Positions 31,498 through 41,913 of a stretch of 64,000 bases of DNA are shown here, one piece after another (the stretch's first letter is position 1; every line of letters begins with the position of its first letter). The notes under the pieces were generated by a model that was not told the DNA's origin, searched no databases, and saw only the letters and a list, made by a program, of their open reading frames with translations. The stretch is from Flavobacteriales bacterium (lineage in GTDB: Bacteria > Bacteroidota > Bacteroidia > UBA10329): positions 1-64,000 of the forward strand of contig JACJZQ010000008.1 in NCBI GenBank assembly GCA_020635495.1. Reading direction: 5' to 3'. A program made the translations under genes and the position numbers.

Positions 31498-34404
31498 CTA
31501 TTGAATGATGAGTTTCTGAGTGATAGTGCGCTGTGGTGATTGAAGTTTTACCAAATAGGTCCCGGCTGAAAACTCGGAAACGTCAAATGCCATTCGGAAC
31601 ATGCCGCAGCTGATAGCGCTGTTGGTGATCAATTGCGCAACTGTTCTTCCAGATAGGTCAGTAAGGTCAATGCTGACCGAACCAGCTGTCGTCATTTCAA
31701 ATTCCAAATTCACCCTGTCCGAACTCGGATTGGGAAATAGTAGAAAGTGATTGCTCAGGTCTTTTTCCTCCACGGATGTGACACTTGAAATTGTGCCATC
31801 CAAGGGGCCGGCATACGTTCCCGTAATATCCTGGTATTCGGCCGAGGAAGGAATTGAACATGGCTGGAGGACCGCCTCAAATGGCGTATGGTGCTTGACC
31901 TCGAATCCGGGTGTGAGCGTGATCGACTGTCCGGCCTGATATCGGACCGAAGTTCCCAGGCCGCCATCAAAACTCTGGGCAGAAACGATGGTCTGATCGG
32001 CCTGATAGAACCAATACCCAGGTTCTGGACTCGCAAAAGCCACGAGGTTCTGGTCGTCTGTGCAAGAACCATAGAGGTCAGTTTCCCAAACACTTCTGCC
32101 AAAGGTACCCGCTCGAAGTTTGCCGCTTGAAGAGTGGATTACGAGGTCGTTAACAGGGGTGTGCGGCAAACCGTTTCTAAAAGGTAGCCAATCGCCCAAT
32201 TCGTCATCTCGGTAATAAACACCTACGTCAGCTCCAACATAAAGACCATCACTTCCGCCCGGTTGCCAGGCAATGGAGCGGAATGGAATGTTTGGTAGCG
32301 ATCCGGTTATATTCTCCCAAGTTTGACCTGCATCCATTGATCGGAATACTTTATGATCTGGCACATAACCGCTAACTGTAATTGCCACTTGATCGGCATT
32401 TACAGGGTTCACAGCTATGTCAGTTATCCGTGCATTGAAATCATACGCCAATGGCGGACTTATCGTATCAGTATCGATCGGGTTTTCTGGTGAGAAGTCA
32501 GTCAACGCGTTATGAATGATTTGCATGGATACTCCGTTGGTCGAGTACAAAATATTTGGGTCATTGATTCCAATTGCCATGGCGACAGAGCCCGGGGTGG
32601 TAACACTGAGATAATAGAAGGTATTACCGCCATCAGTGCTTCTTACCACAACTTGACCGGATCCAACAAATAGGATCTGACCATCGACCGGATGGGTTAT
32701 CAATGTGGGCCAAACGTTGGGTACGGTGACCAGATCGACAGTTGATATTCCATTGTCGGTCGATCGGAAGACAGTGCGGTTTTTTGTTCCATAGAAGGTT
32801 GACGAATTACTAGGTGAAAATGCGCATGAACTGCCATCGGCACCATTCACATGTTTCCAAGTGCTGCTGTTCGTGTTCTTGAGATTGGTGCCATTGTCCT
32901 GTGTGCCACCAAGGATGCGATCGGGACTGCTTTCGTGACTTGCTATGTTATAAAACTGCATGATGTCCATTCCAGCAGAAAGTTTACTGAAGCTGACACC
33001 GCCATCTGTGCTTCGGTAAAGTCCACCATCGGTACATGCGAAAAGAGCATTGTCGTTAGGACTGAAAACCAGATCATGTATGTCGGCATGGCAATAAGAG
33101 CTGGTTGATGACAGATCTTCTTGCCACTGTGAGATGTTGTAAAACGACCCTGATTGTCCATTCAGGAAAGAGCGCCAGATGTTTATTCCGCCCACGTAAA
33201 TATCTGCTCCATTGGTAGGATTGCAAGCAATGGCCAGATCATACCAGCTTTGTGCTCTATTGTCGTTCCCATCATTCTCGTAACCAAGAATATTAGGCGA
33301 ATTACCTTCAAGTGTAAGGTTGTTTCCAGATTCTGAAGAAAAGAACACGCCTTTGAAGTGGAGTGAATCTGTCTGTGGACCTGCTACAGCATACAGGTAT
33401 TCGGGCGCTGAAATGGAGGTGGCCAACTCTATCCTGTCCGAATTGGTCAAGGTCAGCAATGTATCGGTCCATGATTGGCCATTGTTACTGGATCTATAGA
33501 CCTTGGAATCCGTGGCCATATAAACAATGTTTGTGTTCCCAGGTTTGAACTCAAGGTCGTTTGTGCCAGAGTTGCTACTTGTCTGTGTCCAGTTGAGCCC
33601 ACCGTTGGTTGTTCTGAATACTCCAGCAGAAGTGCCAACCAGAAGCGTGTCTGGCTTGTCATCATCCATGATCATCTTTCGTCCGACCAGGCGATCTTCT
33701 AAATTCCAAGATAAACCTGTCGAATGCCACGTCAGTCCACCATTTGTCGATTTGAGCACGCCAACGCCATGGGAATCTCCGGCCTCGCTGTCACCGGTAA
33801 GCACATATATGATGCTGGGATTGTTGGGGTTTATGCAAATATCCGCAATGCCCAGTGAGGGGATTCCATCCGTAAGACAGGTCCAAGAGCCGCCCATGTC
33901 GGTCGATTTCCAAAGTCCGCCAGCGGGAGTTCCGCAAAAGATCGTGTTAGGGTCAGAAGGATGAAAAGCCAAGCAGTTTACGCGCCCAACACCCCCGTTG
34001 TATCCATCACCATACCTCACGTAGTCAGTAGGTCCAACCAAACTCCAGTTCCCGGTGTTGGAAGAGCGGTCTTGGGTGAAAGGATTTGTAGCCTCATATC
34101 GACTGAATTCGTCCAAGGCTAATTTGCTTGCATTGGCCGTTTTTCCGTTCGGAAGCAGATGGTCTCTCATTTGCCTTTCATAGCGTTTCCAATGCGTATA
34201 GCCACTGCCACGTCCTTTGTCCCGAACTTCATAATAAGCTTCAACCTGCAGTTGAAGTTCGTTGAAACTCAGGCCGTGGTCCTGCATCCACAACGGAATG
34301 GTCCAATCCTCTTCTTGGTTTTGGGCGTTGGTGCGTCCAACGCTTCCCATCAAGACCAAGAGAATAAATCCTGTTCTAATGAACCTAGCTGTAATTGCTT
34401 TCAT
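31498..34404 (-). CDS. Large secreted BNR/sialidase-like repeat protein with T9SS tail
   Basis: 968 residues: signal peptide (about 1-27, ending TNAQ), then many beta-propeller repeats with the KSTDGG/STDNG pattern (GGLWKSTDMGGSWT, GVFRTTNGGLNWT, GLYRSTDGGVSF, KVFRSMDAGQTWE), typical of Vps10/YCF48/BNR propellers. The C-terminal ~80 residues (LFPNPSSDRVNLEFE ... GTYLVKLQ ... QKLIIQ) are a type A type IX secretion sorting domain. It should be exported through the outer membrane and fixed to, or released from, the cell surface. Ligand unknown; some relatives bind polysaccharides or cellulose. Confidence 0.85.
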   Translation of the reverse strand: MKAITARFIRTGFILLVLMGSVGRTNAQNQEEDWTIPLWMQDHGLSFNELQLQVEAYYEVRDKGRGSGYTHWKRYERQMRDHLLPNGKTANASKLALDEFSRYEATNPFTQDRSSNTGNWSLVGPTDYVRYGDGYNGGVGRVNCLAFHPSDPNTIFCGTPAGGLWKSTDMGGSWTCLTDGIPSLGIADICINPNNPSIIYVLTGDSEAGDSHGVGVLKSTNGGLTWHSTGLSWNLEDRLVGRKMIMDDDKPDTLLVGTSAGVFRTTNGGLNWTQTSSNSGTNDLEFKPGNTNIVYMATDSKVYRSSNNGQSWTDTLLTLTNSDRIELATSISAPEYLYAVAGPQTDSLHFKGVFFSSESGNNLTLEGNSPNILGYENDGNDNRAQSWYDLAIACNPTNGADIYVGGINIWRSFLNGQSGSFYNISQWQEDLSSTSSYCHADIHDLVFSPNDNALFACTDGGLYRSTDGGVSFSKLSAGMDIMQFYNIASHESSPDRILGGTQDNGTNLKNTNSSTWKHVNGADGSSCAFSPSNSSTFYGTKNRTVFRSTDNGISTVDLVTVPNVWPTLITHPVDGQILFVGSGQVVVRSTDGGNTFYYLSVTTPGSVAMAIGINDPNILYSTNGVSMQIIHNALTDFSPENPIDTDTISPPLAYDFNARITDIAVNPVNADQVAITVSGYVPDHKVFRSMDAGQTWENITGSLPNIPFRSIAWQPGGSDGLYVGADVGVYYRDDELGDWLPFRNGLPHTPVNDLVIHSSSGKLRAGTFGRSVWETDLYGSCTDDQNLVAFASPEPGYWFYQADQTIVSAQSFDGGLGTSVRYQAGQSITLTPGFEVKHHTPFEAVLQPCSIPSSAEYQDITGTYAGPLDGTISSVTSVEEKDLSNHFLLFPNPSSDRVNLEFEMTTAGSVSIDLTDLSGRTVAQLITNSAISCGMFRMAFDVSEFSAGTYLVKLQSPQRTITQKLIIQ

Positions 34405-34426
34405 GTCGGATCCGTTCAGTGAACAA

Positions 34427-37267
34427 TTACTTGCTGCTCATTTGCGCTTTCAGCAAACGGTTTTCCTCTTTCAGCAGGTCAAGCTCTTTCTGTTGGCGGA
34501 TAGTATGGAGCGTGATCTCCTCAATTTTCTGAAGAAGGATCTTCTGCATTTCACCCACCATGAAACCGTTTTCTTCCACCTCACTTTTTGATGGCACTTG
34601 AGGAAGATGCTTGTTCTCAGTGATGAATGCTTCGGTTTCATATAAATCGGGAAGAATATGCGCTTCCTCGAACACAAAGTCGGGCCAATTACTGCTGTCT
34701 TCCACCTTCAGTTCTTCGCAAAGAACTTTGCCATCTACTGAAAGCATGTATCCAGTGGCTTGGGTTGTTGTACCAATGGTTATTCCGTCTGCGTTGAAAT
34801 AACTTTTTCCGCTGGCCACATAAAGCCCGTAGTCAGCTCCCGAAGTCCAAACTCCGAATTTGGTTCCTGTTCCACCTGAACTTGCATTGAAATGGCCTGC
34901 ATAGGCATTGCCCGCACCAGCTGTGGACACACTTCCTCTGACAGCGTAAGCGTGTCCCGAAACGGCACCGCCTTCAGCCACCGAGTAAACCCCATGTTTT
35001 GTGCCTGTTCCTCCTTGAGGTGCGGATGCGTAAATGCCGTAGCTGTTTGCCGCGCCCGTGTACGGATTTTCCACATTCAAAGCTCGGGTTGTGGCTGTGG
35101 TTCCGTCAACATCCAAGGGATAGGAGGGAGAGTCGTTTCCAACTCCCACATTGCCTGAACTTCGATAGGTGTTGTTTCCTGATGAACTCCAAACACCTGC
35201 CATTGGAACACCGTTCTGTAATAGTTCTCCGGTAAGGTTGATGTCGCCCGTTACATCCAAACTGTATGATGGAGAAGTATTCCCGATTCCCACATTATCG
35301 CTGAAATAGCCTTTGCCAATGAAGTAGCCACCGTAGTTGACGGAGCCACCGGTTGCAAAACCACGAACACCGATGTTGATCCCTGAACCATTGATTGCTT
35401 CAAAAGCACCGCCCCATTTCTCACCAGTTCCATTTCCGTTTGCGGCCGAATAAGTGCCCATTGCCGTTGCGATTCCTACATAGGAGTTGATGATAAAGGT
35501 TGTCGCGATCTCAGTTGTGGTTCGAACAGATAATGGCGAACTCGGGGTTGAAGTGCCTATACCGACCATTCCTGTGTTCCGATAAATGTTCGAACCGCTG
35601 ACACTCCAATTGCTGCCCGTGAACGGAACGCCATTTTTGATCAGGTCGCCCGTGAATTTGATGTCTCCGACCACATCCAAAGTGGCGGTTGGGGTAGAGG
35701 TTCCAAGACCCGTGTTACCGTTCTTCAATACGACCATGGCGTCACTAAGATCCAAATAGGTAGTGCCGTTTCCGAGGCTGAACAATCGGTCTGTTGCCGA
35801 AATGGAATTGGTTGAAGTCGGGGTATAGCTGGTGCCGTATATCCCAAGGCTTGTTTCTGCATAGGAATAGGCCGTATTCCCTGGCCCGATGGCAACGGAG
35901 TTATCCGCTTGAGCCGTTCCTCCCGTCATACCCACACTGTTGTTTCCTTGGGCATTTCCTATGGCCGAAAACGACTGGCTGCCGTTGGCTGTTCCTCCTA
36001 TTGCAATCGCTCCTTGACCGAAGGCCAGACCACCGCCCAAAGCGGTGCTTTCGTCTGCACTGGCAATGCTCTGCCATCCAAAGGCGGTGCTCTTCGAACC
36101 GCCAGCATTTGAAAAATAGCCCAATGCTGTGCTGTATTCGCCAACGGCCTGATTGCCGAATCCGGCAGAGAAGGCCATGTAGCCCGTTGATTGGCTCGAA
36201 CCGAATGCCGTGCTCGCATAACCCGATGCCTTGGAACCATTTCCTGCCGCAAAAGAGTACTCTCCAATGTTCGCATTGTCCCATGTATCGCCTAAGGCGT
36301 TTCCTGCTCTGAAGGCGGCCTTTGCGGGATGCCACATCATTCTCACTCCGCTTCCTTCCATGGGAATTGATCCGGAAGCAAATGTTCCTGTACTCAGAAA
36401 TCCGTCAGTTCCCGAAATATGAATAGCACCTGCATCAGCTGTAATGGTCCTTCCCAACCCGTTGCCACCGAAATCATAGGCGGCATCAAGCGTTCCACCA
36501 ACGCCAGCGGTCGGTGTTTGCCAAGTGGCATTTCCGTTTGCATCGGATGTGAGCACCTTTCCATTTCCTTGCGACCCATTTTCAATCCTGACCGAGCCAA
36601 CCACGTGCAATTTACCCATGGGGGCAGATGTGCCTATACCCACGTTGGCGTTGCTCCCAAGAATAACCGTGTTATTTTGGGTGGCCTGAGCATAAGCACC
36701 AATGGCCGTTGCATTGATAATGTCTGAGGTTCCTCCAGAACCAACACCGATGTATGTGTTCTGCTTTCCTGAAACATTCAGTTTCCCCGCATCTCTTCCT
36801 ATAAAAGTGTTTTCCTTACCTGTCTGATTTCCGTAACCTGCGGACCATCCAATGAACACGTTCTTCTCGCCATCTAGGTTAGTATAGCCCGCAGCACCAC
36901 CAATGAAGGTGTTCTGATTTCCAGTGGTGTTTGACCGCCCGCTAGTCAGTCCGAGAAATATGTTGTTGGAACCCGTGGTATTATCATACCCAGTTCTATA
37001 ACCTATGAATGTGTTCTTGGATCCTACATTGACTCGGCCAGCACCTTCGCCAATGTGGATGTTTCCCGATCCGTTGGTATTTAGAAACTCAACCCCGTTG
37101 AACGATAGATTGCTGCCAAGGCTCATGTTTATGCTTCCTGCCACATCCAGCTTGAACTGTGGATTGCTGACACCTATGCCAACGTTAGTTCCATTATCTG
37201 TTATGGTTTGAGCGTGAGAAGCTAGGACGGAAAGAAGACAAATAGAAGTTAAGATACGTTTCATCAT
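34427..37267 (-). CDS. Giant surface protein with YadA-like head repeats and tail-fibre chaperone-like end
   Basis: 946 residues with a signal peptide (ending SHAQ). Three parts: (1) ~50-200, repeats of NTFIGYRTGYDNTTG type; (2) ~335-480, Hep_Hag/YadA-head-like repeats (YSFAAGNGSKASGYASTAFG, YSTALGYFSNAGGSKSTAFG); (3) repeated VGIGTSTPS-LDV-GD blocks each followed by a GNNTYRSSG-type segment. The end (NKHLPQVPSKSEVEENGFMVGEMQ, quoted in part, then a coiled coil KELDLLKEENRLL) is the peptidase_S74/endosialidase-chaperone-like tail found in Bacteroidota 'tail fiber domain' proteins. Probably a trimeric adhesin-like surface fibre. It sits 22 bp upstream of the BNR protein on the same strand. Confidence 0.85.
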   Translation of the reverse strand: MMKRILTSICLLSVLASHAQTITDNGTNVGIGVSNPQFKLDVAGSINMSLGSNLSFNGVEFLNTNGSGNIHIGEGAGRVNVGSKNTFIGYRTGYDNTTGSNNIFLGLTSGRSNTTGNQNTFIGGAAGYTNLDGEKNVFIGWSAGYGNQTGKENTFIGRDAGKLNVSGKQNTYIGVGSGGTSDIINATAIGAYAQATQNNTVILGSNANVGIGTSAPMGKLHVVGSVRIENGSQGNGKVLTSDANGNATWQTPTAGVGGTLDAAYDFGGNGLGRTITADAGAIHISGTDGFLSTGTFASGSIPMEGSGVRMMWHPAKAAFRAGNALGDTWDNANIGEYSFAAGNGSKASGYASTAFGSSQSTGYMAFSAGFGNQAVGEYSTALGYFSNAGGSKSTAFGWQSIASADESTALGGGLAFGQGAIAIGGTANGSQSFSAIGNAQGNNSVGMTGGTAQADNSVAIGPGNTAYSYAETSLGIYGTSYTPTSTNSISATDRLFSLGNGTTYLDLSDAMVVLKNGNTGLGTSTPTATLDVVGDIKFTGDLIKNGVPFTGSNWSVSGSNIYRNTGMVGIGTSTPSSPLSVRTTTEIATTFIINSYVGIATAMGTYSAANGNGTGEKWGGAFEAINGSGINIGVRGFATGGSVNYGGYFIGKGYFSDNVGIGNTSPSYSLDVTGDINLTGELLQNGVPMAGVWSSSGNNTYRSSGNVGVGNDSPSYPLDVDGTTATTRALNVENPYTGAANSYGIYASAPQGGTGTKHGVYSVAEGGAVSGHAYAVRGSVSTAGAGNAYAGHFNASSGGTGTKFGVWTSGADYGLYVASGKSYFNADGITIGTTTQATGYMLSVDGKVLCEELKVEDSSNWPDFVFEEAHILPDLYETEAFITENKHLPQVPSKSEVEENGFMVGEMQKILLQKIEEITLHTIRQQKELDLLKEENRLLKAQMSSK

Positions 37268-37349
37268 TTGTTCGATTTAGAGATTCAAAAGTGTTTTCGG
37301 CTGGTTATTTTGGCAATCTCAATTTTCCAGAAAATCAACTTTCCGAAGA

Positions 37350-38846
37350 ATGGCCTCATCTCATGATCCACTGAAGTTGCTGATCAGTAGCATGGATACC
37401 AATGAGAAACGCTACTACAAGCTGCTCAGCGCAGCCTTCAAATCGAATTCAAAGACATTACAACTGTTCGACCTTCTGGATGCTGAAGAAGACCTGTCGG
37501 ACAGCGAACTGATGACCCGATTGAAGGTGTCATCCATCAATTCGATCAGAATGCTGCTGAGAAAGCAGTTGTTGAGAGCCATGCGCATCTACCAGGAAGA
37601 AAGGAATGAGCGGTCGGCCATGCGAGGAACGATCGGTGAGATCGAGTTCCTGTTGAGCAAACAACTTACGGGCGAGGCGGAGAAAGAAATCAGAAAAGCC
37701 TACAAGAAAGCTGAATCGGCAAACAACCATTTGGCGTTGTATGAGTTGACTTTGAGAAACAATGAGATCCGTAAGCAATTCCGAACATCACAGGAATTGG
37801 TCGATGAGTTTGAAGGTCGCATATCAGAGATGGACAATCTGTGTGAGCGGTTGCTGAACATGGGGCGTTTGAGGCTGGTCGATACGGAATGGAACCTCTA
37901 CATCCAAAGTTTCGACCGTGGGGATGCTAACAGGAATCAGCAGTTTTTCCGTGAGCGGATAGAGCCGATTTTGAACGGGATAAAGCCGAAGGATTCAGCT
38001 CCTCTGGAAACCATTCATGCAGCCATTCTCCGAAGCGGATTCAACACCTTACTTGGTGATATTCAAGTGTCGGAATCGGCCATCGGTCAAGCAAATAGAC
38101 TCTTTGATCTGGATGACCAATTGTTGGTCAACAGGTTCAGCATGTTCTTTGCGCTGAATTACAATCATTCCTGTGGCCTTTTCATCAGAGGAATGGTGAA
38201 CGAATCCTTGACATGGACACTCTCAACGGAAGAGGTTCTGGCCCGTCATTATGACGAGCTCCTGAAACTGCACGGTGATGAGTTTTGCGTAAGATTCCAG
38301 TATTTGCTTTTAAGCGGAAGAATCCGCGCGCTGAATCGATTGGGCAGGTATTCAGAGAGCCTGTTACTCGAACCGAATTACCGCACCCTTGTAGAAGCAG
38401 GGTGGCAGGTGATGTTCAATAACACACGGGTTCTTTTGAGCCTCCGATTTGCATCTGCGCACTTTCATTTGGGCCAATACCGAAATGCGCTCTCCTATCT
38501 GGAAGAAGGACTCTCGATGAAAGAAGTCAGAGATATTGACCTTTTGCGAAGTGTCTATTTATTAGCGGAAGGCCTTTGTCACTTGATGCTTGGTAATTGG
38601 GAATTGGCAGACACAAAGCTGAGCAACCTCTACAAAGGAATCATGAGAACGGATTCCAAAGCGGGTTTTAAACCAAGTCAGATCGAGTTCGTTCGGAAGA
38701 TTTCAACCATCGTCATGAATCGCAACGTACAGGAAGCCGAACAGCTTTGCTCGCGCCTTGAACAGGAAAAGTCTGATGGATTGGTGCTGGATTTCATCGA
38801 CCTGCATGTGTGGTTGTCTGATCACATTGAATTACTGGGCAAGTGA
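37350..38846 (+). CDS. Bacteroidota hypothetical protein, 498 aa, helical repeats
   Basis: Soluble and almost wholly helical, without signal peptide. The N-terminus (DPLKLLISSMDTNEKRYYKL ... SINSIRMLLRKQLLRAMRIY) could hold a winged-helix-like segment; later parts have TPR-like amphipathic repeats (LYLEEGLSMKEV-like, YLLAEGLCHLMLGNWELADT). I know similar uncharacterised proteins in this phylum with no function. It is divergent from the giant surface protein (83-bp gap), so it may be linked to it in regulation. Confidence 0.75.
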   Translation: MASSHDPLKLLISSMDTNEKRYYKLLSAAFKSNSKTLQLFDLLDAEEDLSDSELMTRLKVSSINSIRMLLRKQLLRAMRIYQEERNERSAMRGTIGEIEFLLSKQLTGEAEKEIRKAYKKAESANNHLALYELTLRNNEIRKQFRTSQELVDEFEGRISEMDNLCERLLNMGRLRLVDTEWNLYIQSFDRGDANRNQQFFRERIEPILNGIKPKDSAPLETIHAAILRSGFNTLLGDIQVSESAIGQANRLFDLDDQLLVNRFSMFFALNYNHSCGLFIRGMVNESLTWTLSTEEVLARHYDELLKLHGDEFCVRFQYLLLSGRIRALNRLGRYSESLLLEPNYRTLVEAGWQVMFNNTRVLLSLRFASAHFHLGQYRNALSYLEEGLSMKEVRDIDLLRSVYLLAEGLCHLMLGNWELADTKLSNLYKGIMRTDSKAGFKPSQIEFVRKISTIVMNRNVQEAEQLCSRLEQEKSDGLVLDFIDLHVWLSDHIELLGK

Positions 38847-39221
38847 TAGGTTGGTTCTGTGACCCCGCTCACCGACATCATTGCCGTTTGCTTGAAATAT
38901 TTCAGTCAAAAAGACATTTTTTAGCCACAGAGACACAGATTTTCACAGATTTCACAGAGATTTTCTGTGAAAACCTCCGTGTTTTCTGCGTTTCTGTGGC
39001 TATTTCATGTTGCTTATTCATCCAACCAAGTCATTCTCATTTGCTAATCTGCTAATTCGCCCATTCGCTAATTGATACGCCAACTTTTCCGCTTCCCTTT
39101 GATACTTCCGTCAGAACGTCATTGAAAACCGAAGTAACCTGCCAGAATTTCCGCTAATGGGCTGATTTTCAGTAATGGACAGGTGTTTGACTCATGCACC
39201 TCAAATTAAAACCAGCACGAA
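38847..39221. other. Non-coding gap upstream of clpB with palindromic element
   Basis: 375 bases. Contains the 81-bp TAGCCACAGA palindrome (38922-39002) and, at about 39036-39075, repeated gctaatt(c/t)gc strings also seen near 32-60 and 6338-6372. A TTTG at 39186-39189 could be a -33 box for clpB but the expected TAnnTTTG partner is missing. An open frame from 38843 to 39055 is formed by the repeat and is not a gene. Confidence 0.7.
38922..39002. repeat. TAGCCACAGA...TCTGTGGCTA palindromic element
   Basis: 81 bp with perfectly inverted ends (tagccacaga / tctgtggcta) and inner arms cacagat...cacagag against ctgtgaaaacctccgtg. Related in text to 7281-7371. A long, stable hairpin in both strands; probably a dispersed non-autonomous element. 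Confidence 0.85.
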
Positions 39222-40279
39222 ATGAACTTCAATAATTTCACCATAAAGTCGCAGGAAGCGTTGCAGTCCGCCACGCAAGAAGCGATGAACAACGGCCAAC
39301 AGGCCATCGAAACGGGACACATCCTTAAAGGGGTGTTGAACGTGGATGAGAATGTAACGCCCTTTCTTCTAAAGAAACTGGGTGTGAACGTGCAGGCTTT
39401 CGAGGCTGCGGTTGACAGTCAGGTAAAGAGCTATCCGAAGATCTCGGGTGGTCAGCCTTATTTAAGCAATAAGGCACAACAAGTGTTGAACAAGGCCACG
39501 AACTACCTCAAGGATTTCGGGGACGAGTATGTTTCCATCGAACACATGTTGCTTGCTTTGCTGAACGGTAGCGATACCATCGCACAGCTGATGAAGGACA
39601 GCGGTGTGAGCGAAAACGAACTGAAAGCGGCCATTACCGAACTTAGAAGAGGAGGGAAGGTGACCAGCCAAACAGCTGAGGATACTTACAACGCATTGGG
39701 CAAGTACGCGCTCAACTTCAACGAATTGGCCAAGAAAGGCAAACTCGACCCGGTAATCGGGCGCGATGATGAGATCCGTAGAGTGCTTCAGATCCTATCG
39801 CGAAGAACCAAGAACAACCCGATCCTTATCGGTGAGCCTGGTGTGGGTAAAACAGCGATTGCGGAAGGAATTGCTCACCGAATCATCAACGGAGACGTTC
39901 CAGAAAACCTGAAAACCAAGCAACTCTTTTCGTTGGATATGGGAGCTTTGGTAGCAGGAGCCAAGTACAAAGGCGAGTTTGAGGAGCGACTCAAATCCGT
40001 GGTGAAAGAGGTCATCTCTGCCGATGGCGAGATCATCCTTTTCATTGACGAGATACACACGCTGGTAGGAGCGGGTGGAGGCGAAGGCGCCATGGATGCG
40101 GCCAATATCCTGAAGCCAGCGTTTGCGTGGCGAACTGAAGGAGTAAGAAGCCATCAGGCCACCACCTTCGAACGAGTACCAGAATAGGCAACTTTGACTG
40201 AAAGACAAGGCGTTGGAAAGACGTTTCCAGAAAGTGATGGTGGATGAGCCGCCAAAGCACTGAGGATGCGCGGTTTATC
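39222..40279 (+). pseudogene. clpB: clpB 5' fragment, frame broken and truncated
   Basis: The first ~300 residues are a normal ClpB: the Clp-N repeat domain (FTIKSQEALQSATQEAM ... GHILKGVL), NELAKKGKLDPVIGRDDEIRR, Walker A GEPGVGKTA and Walker B LFIDEIHTLVGAG. After ILKPA (about 40117) the frame is lost: ClpB text reappears in other frames, for instance 40201-40251 reads KDKALERRFQKVMVDEP, the expected continuation. Homology ends near 40279, where an oppositely oriented, truncated gene begins. About 570 residues of the ~870-residue disaggregase are missing. This is either a real rearrangement or, quite possibly, an assembly join with poor consensus. Confidence 0.85.
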
Positions 40280-41743
40280 CATTTTCTGATTGAGCACCAA
40301 GGATATCTTGTATGCTGGAATGTTGATCAATTCAGCCAATTTGGATAATGAAAGGTCTGAGTTGGTATAATGGGCATTCTCTTCCAACTCGTTTAGAATG
40401 ATGGCTTCAATTTCGGCCATTTCATCCACTGATAATGTGATCTTCGACCTGCCTTCTTCTGTTGTGGAAACTTCGATTTCAACTGCTTCTGAAGTGGTGT
40501 CTAACGGAACATTGGCAAATTTCTCTTCCAGCAACTTGGTGAGTGCTGCCAGTTCTTTCCTGTTCTGTGACACTTCGTTCTCCAATTCAAAGGTTTTTCT
40601 GATGTTTCCTCTAATAACAACCGCAATGAAATACGTGAAGCCCGCAAACTCGGTAATGGTGCCGATCTTGAAGTAGGAGAAAGGATCGCCAGGAAGCATG
40701 GTGGTATGGCTGTCTATAAGGCCCAAGGCTACGAATGCGATAAGAAGTGAGTAGGCGACCATATAGTACTTGGCCTGAAGTGATCTCTTTCTCAATGACA
40801 TGAATATCATAATGACAACCACCACAACCCACACAAAGCCAAACAGGTTTTCGGCTTGATGCAAATGGCTGATGGAAGTGTTGAAGAAGGCTAGCTGATA
40901 AATGGTTGTGGCACTTAGAAAAACAACCATGGCAATGTTCAAGTTTCTGTAGAACTTGGGGTGTGTGAGTTTCAATTCCAAGAACCGAGAGGTGAACATG
41001 ACCACAGAAAGAATCCACACACGGATACTCAGAAACATCAGGTGGTCTACCCAAATAATAGAAAGCCCTGATCCATAAAACTCACCCTCAACAAATAGAT
41101 AGAAAATACAGCTGGCAAGGATGTAAAATCCGTAGAAGAAATAGATTTTGTCCTTCAGCAGGCTCCAATGGAAAATGTTGATCAGCAACAGCACGGCAAT
41201 GGCCGCGAAAAAGATGAGGTTGAATATGGTGCCCTTATGAATAATGGATTGGTACTCTTCCAACTTTGCTAAGCTAGGTGTAGCTTGTAAAATCCTTCCA
41301 TCGCTATAAGTGGAAATGAAAAAAGTAGCCTTCTCATTGGGTGCCAAACTTACCTTGAAGTTGGGTTTAGGATTATTGAAACTACGGTGGTCGTCCAATT
41401 CCGTATCTAAGTTTTCTGTAACCGTTTGAAGCGAATTGCTCACCGTATCCAGCTTATAGAAACGGTAGTTGCGATTGATCAGATCATTCATCATTACGAT
41501 GTATGATTCGTATTCGGCACCGTTGGTGATGTTCAGTTTTACCCAAACACTTCCTTCGTAGAAACCAAGATCCAGATTCTCTGGTCCGCTGAACTCTATC
41601 TGATCAAAATCCTCCGGCCCCTGTTGCACATCAATAGCTGTTTGGAACGTGTGATGCACGGTAACTTTCTGCCTATTGTCGCATGCAAATAGCAGCAACA
41701 CGGTGAAAAGTATTAGCCAATGATTGAGATGTCTTTTCTTCAA
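40154..41743 (-). pseudogene. 7TM-DISM sensor/HTH regulator, 3' end missing
   Basis: Lipobox-like start (LLLFACDN), an extracytoplasmic DISM-type beta domain (about 40-180, GSVWVKLNITN), seven membrane helices (about 185-385), a coiled coil and the first part of an AraC-type HTH (YTNSDLSLSKLAELINIPAYKISLVLNQKMDK, in parts). Normally the second recognition helix follows; here, from about residue 490, the frame reads antisense clpB (PRILSALAAHPP ...) to an accidental stop at 40154. So the gene lost its end at the clpB junction. Intact relatives sense external signals and regulate transcription. Confidence 0.8.
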
Positions 41744-41913
41744 CTTTGGTAAACCGCTATCTTCTAATTGTTCGATGACGCTGAGCCTCGGTAAAGTTAG
41801 TACAACACGATTGTAGCGTTTAAGATCTTTTAGTTTGATGAAACATACCAGGTCTTACAATGATGCGATCATAATATCAGGCCTTTCTTATTTTTCGCTA
41901 ACTGAATTGAATC

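Noticed and set aside
38843..39055. 70-codon frame after the 498-aa gene
   Set aside because: It consists of the palindromic element and generic gctaatt text; Cys/Phe-rich nonsense composition.
40154..40276. Last ~40 residues of the 7TM-DISM protein as a real domain
   Set aside because: They are antisense clpB text read to a chance stop, not a continuation of the HTH.
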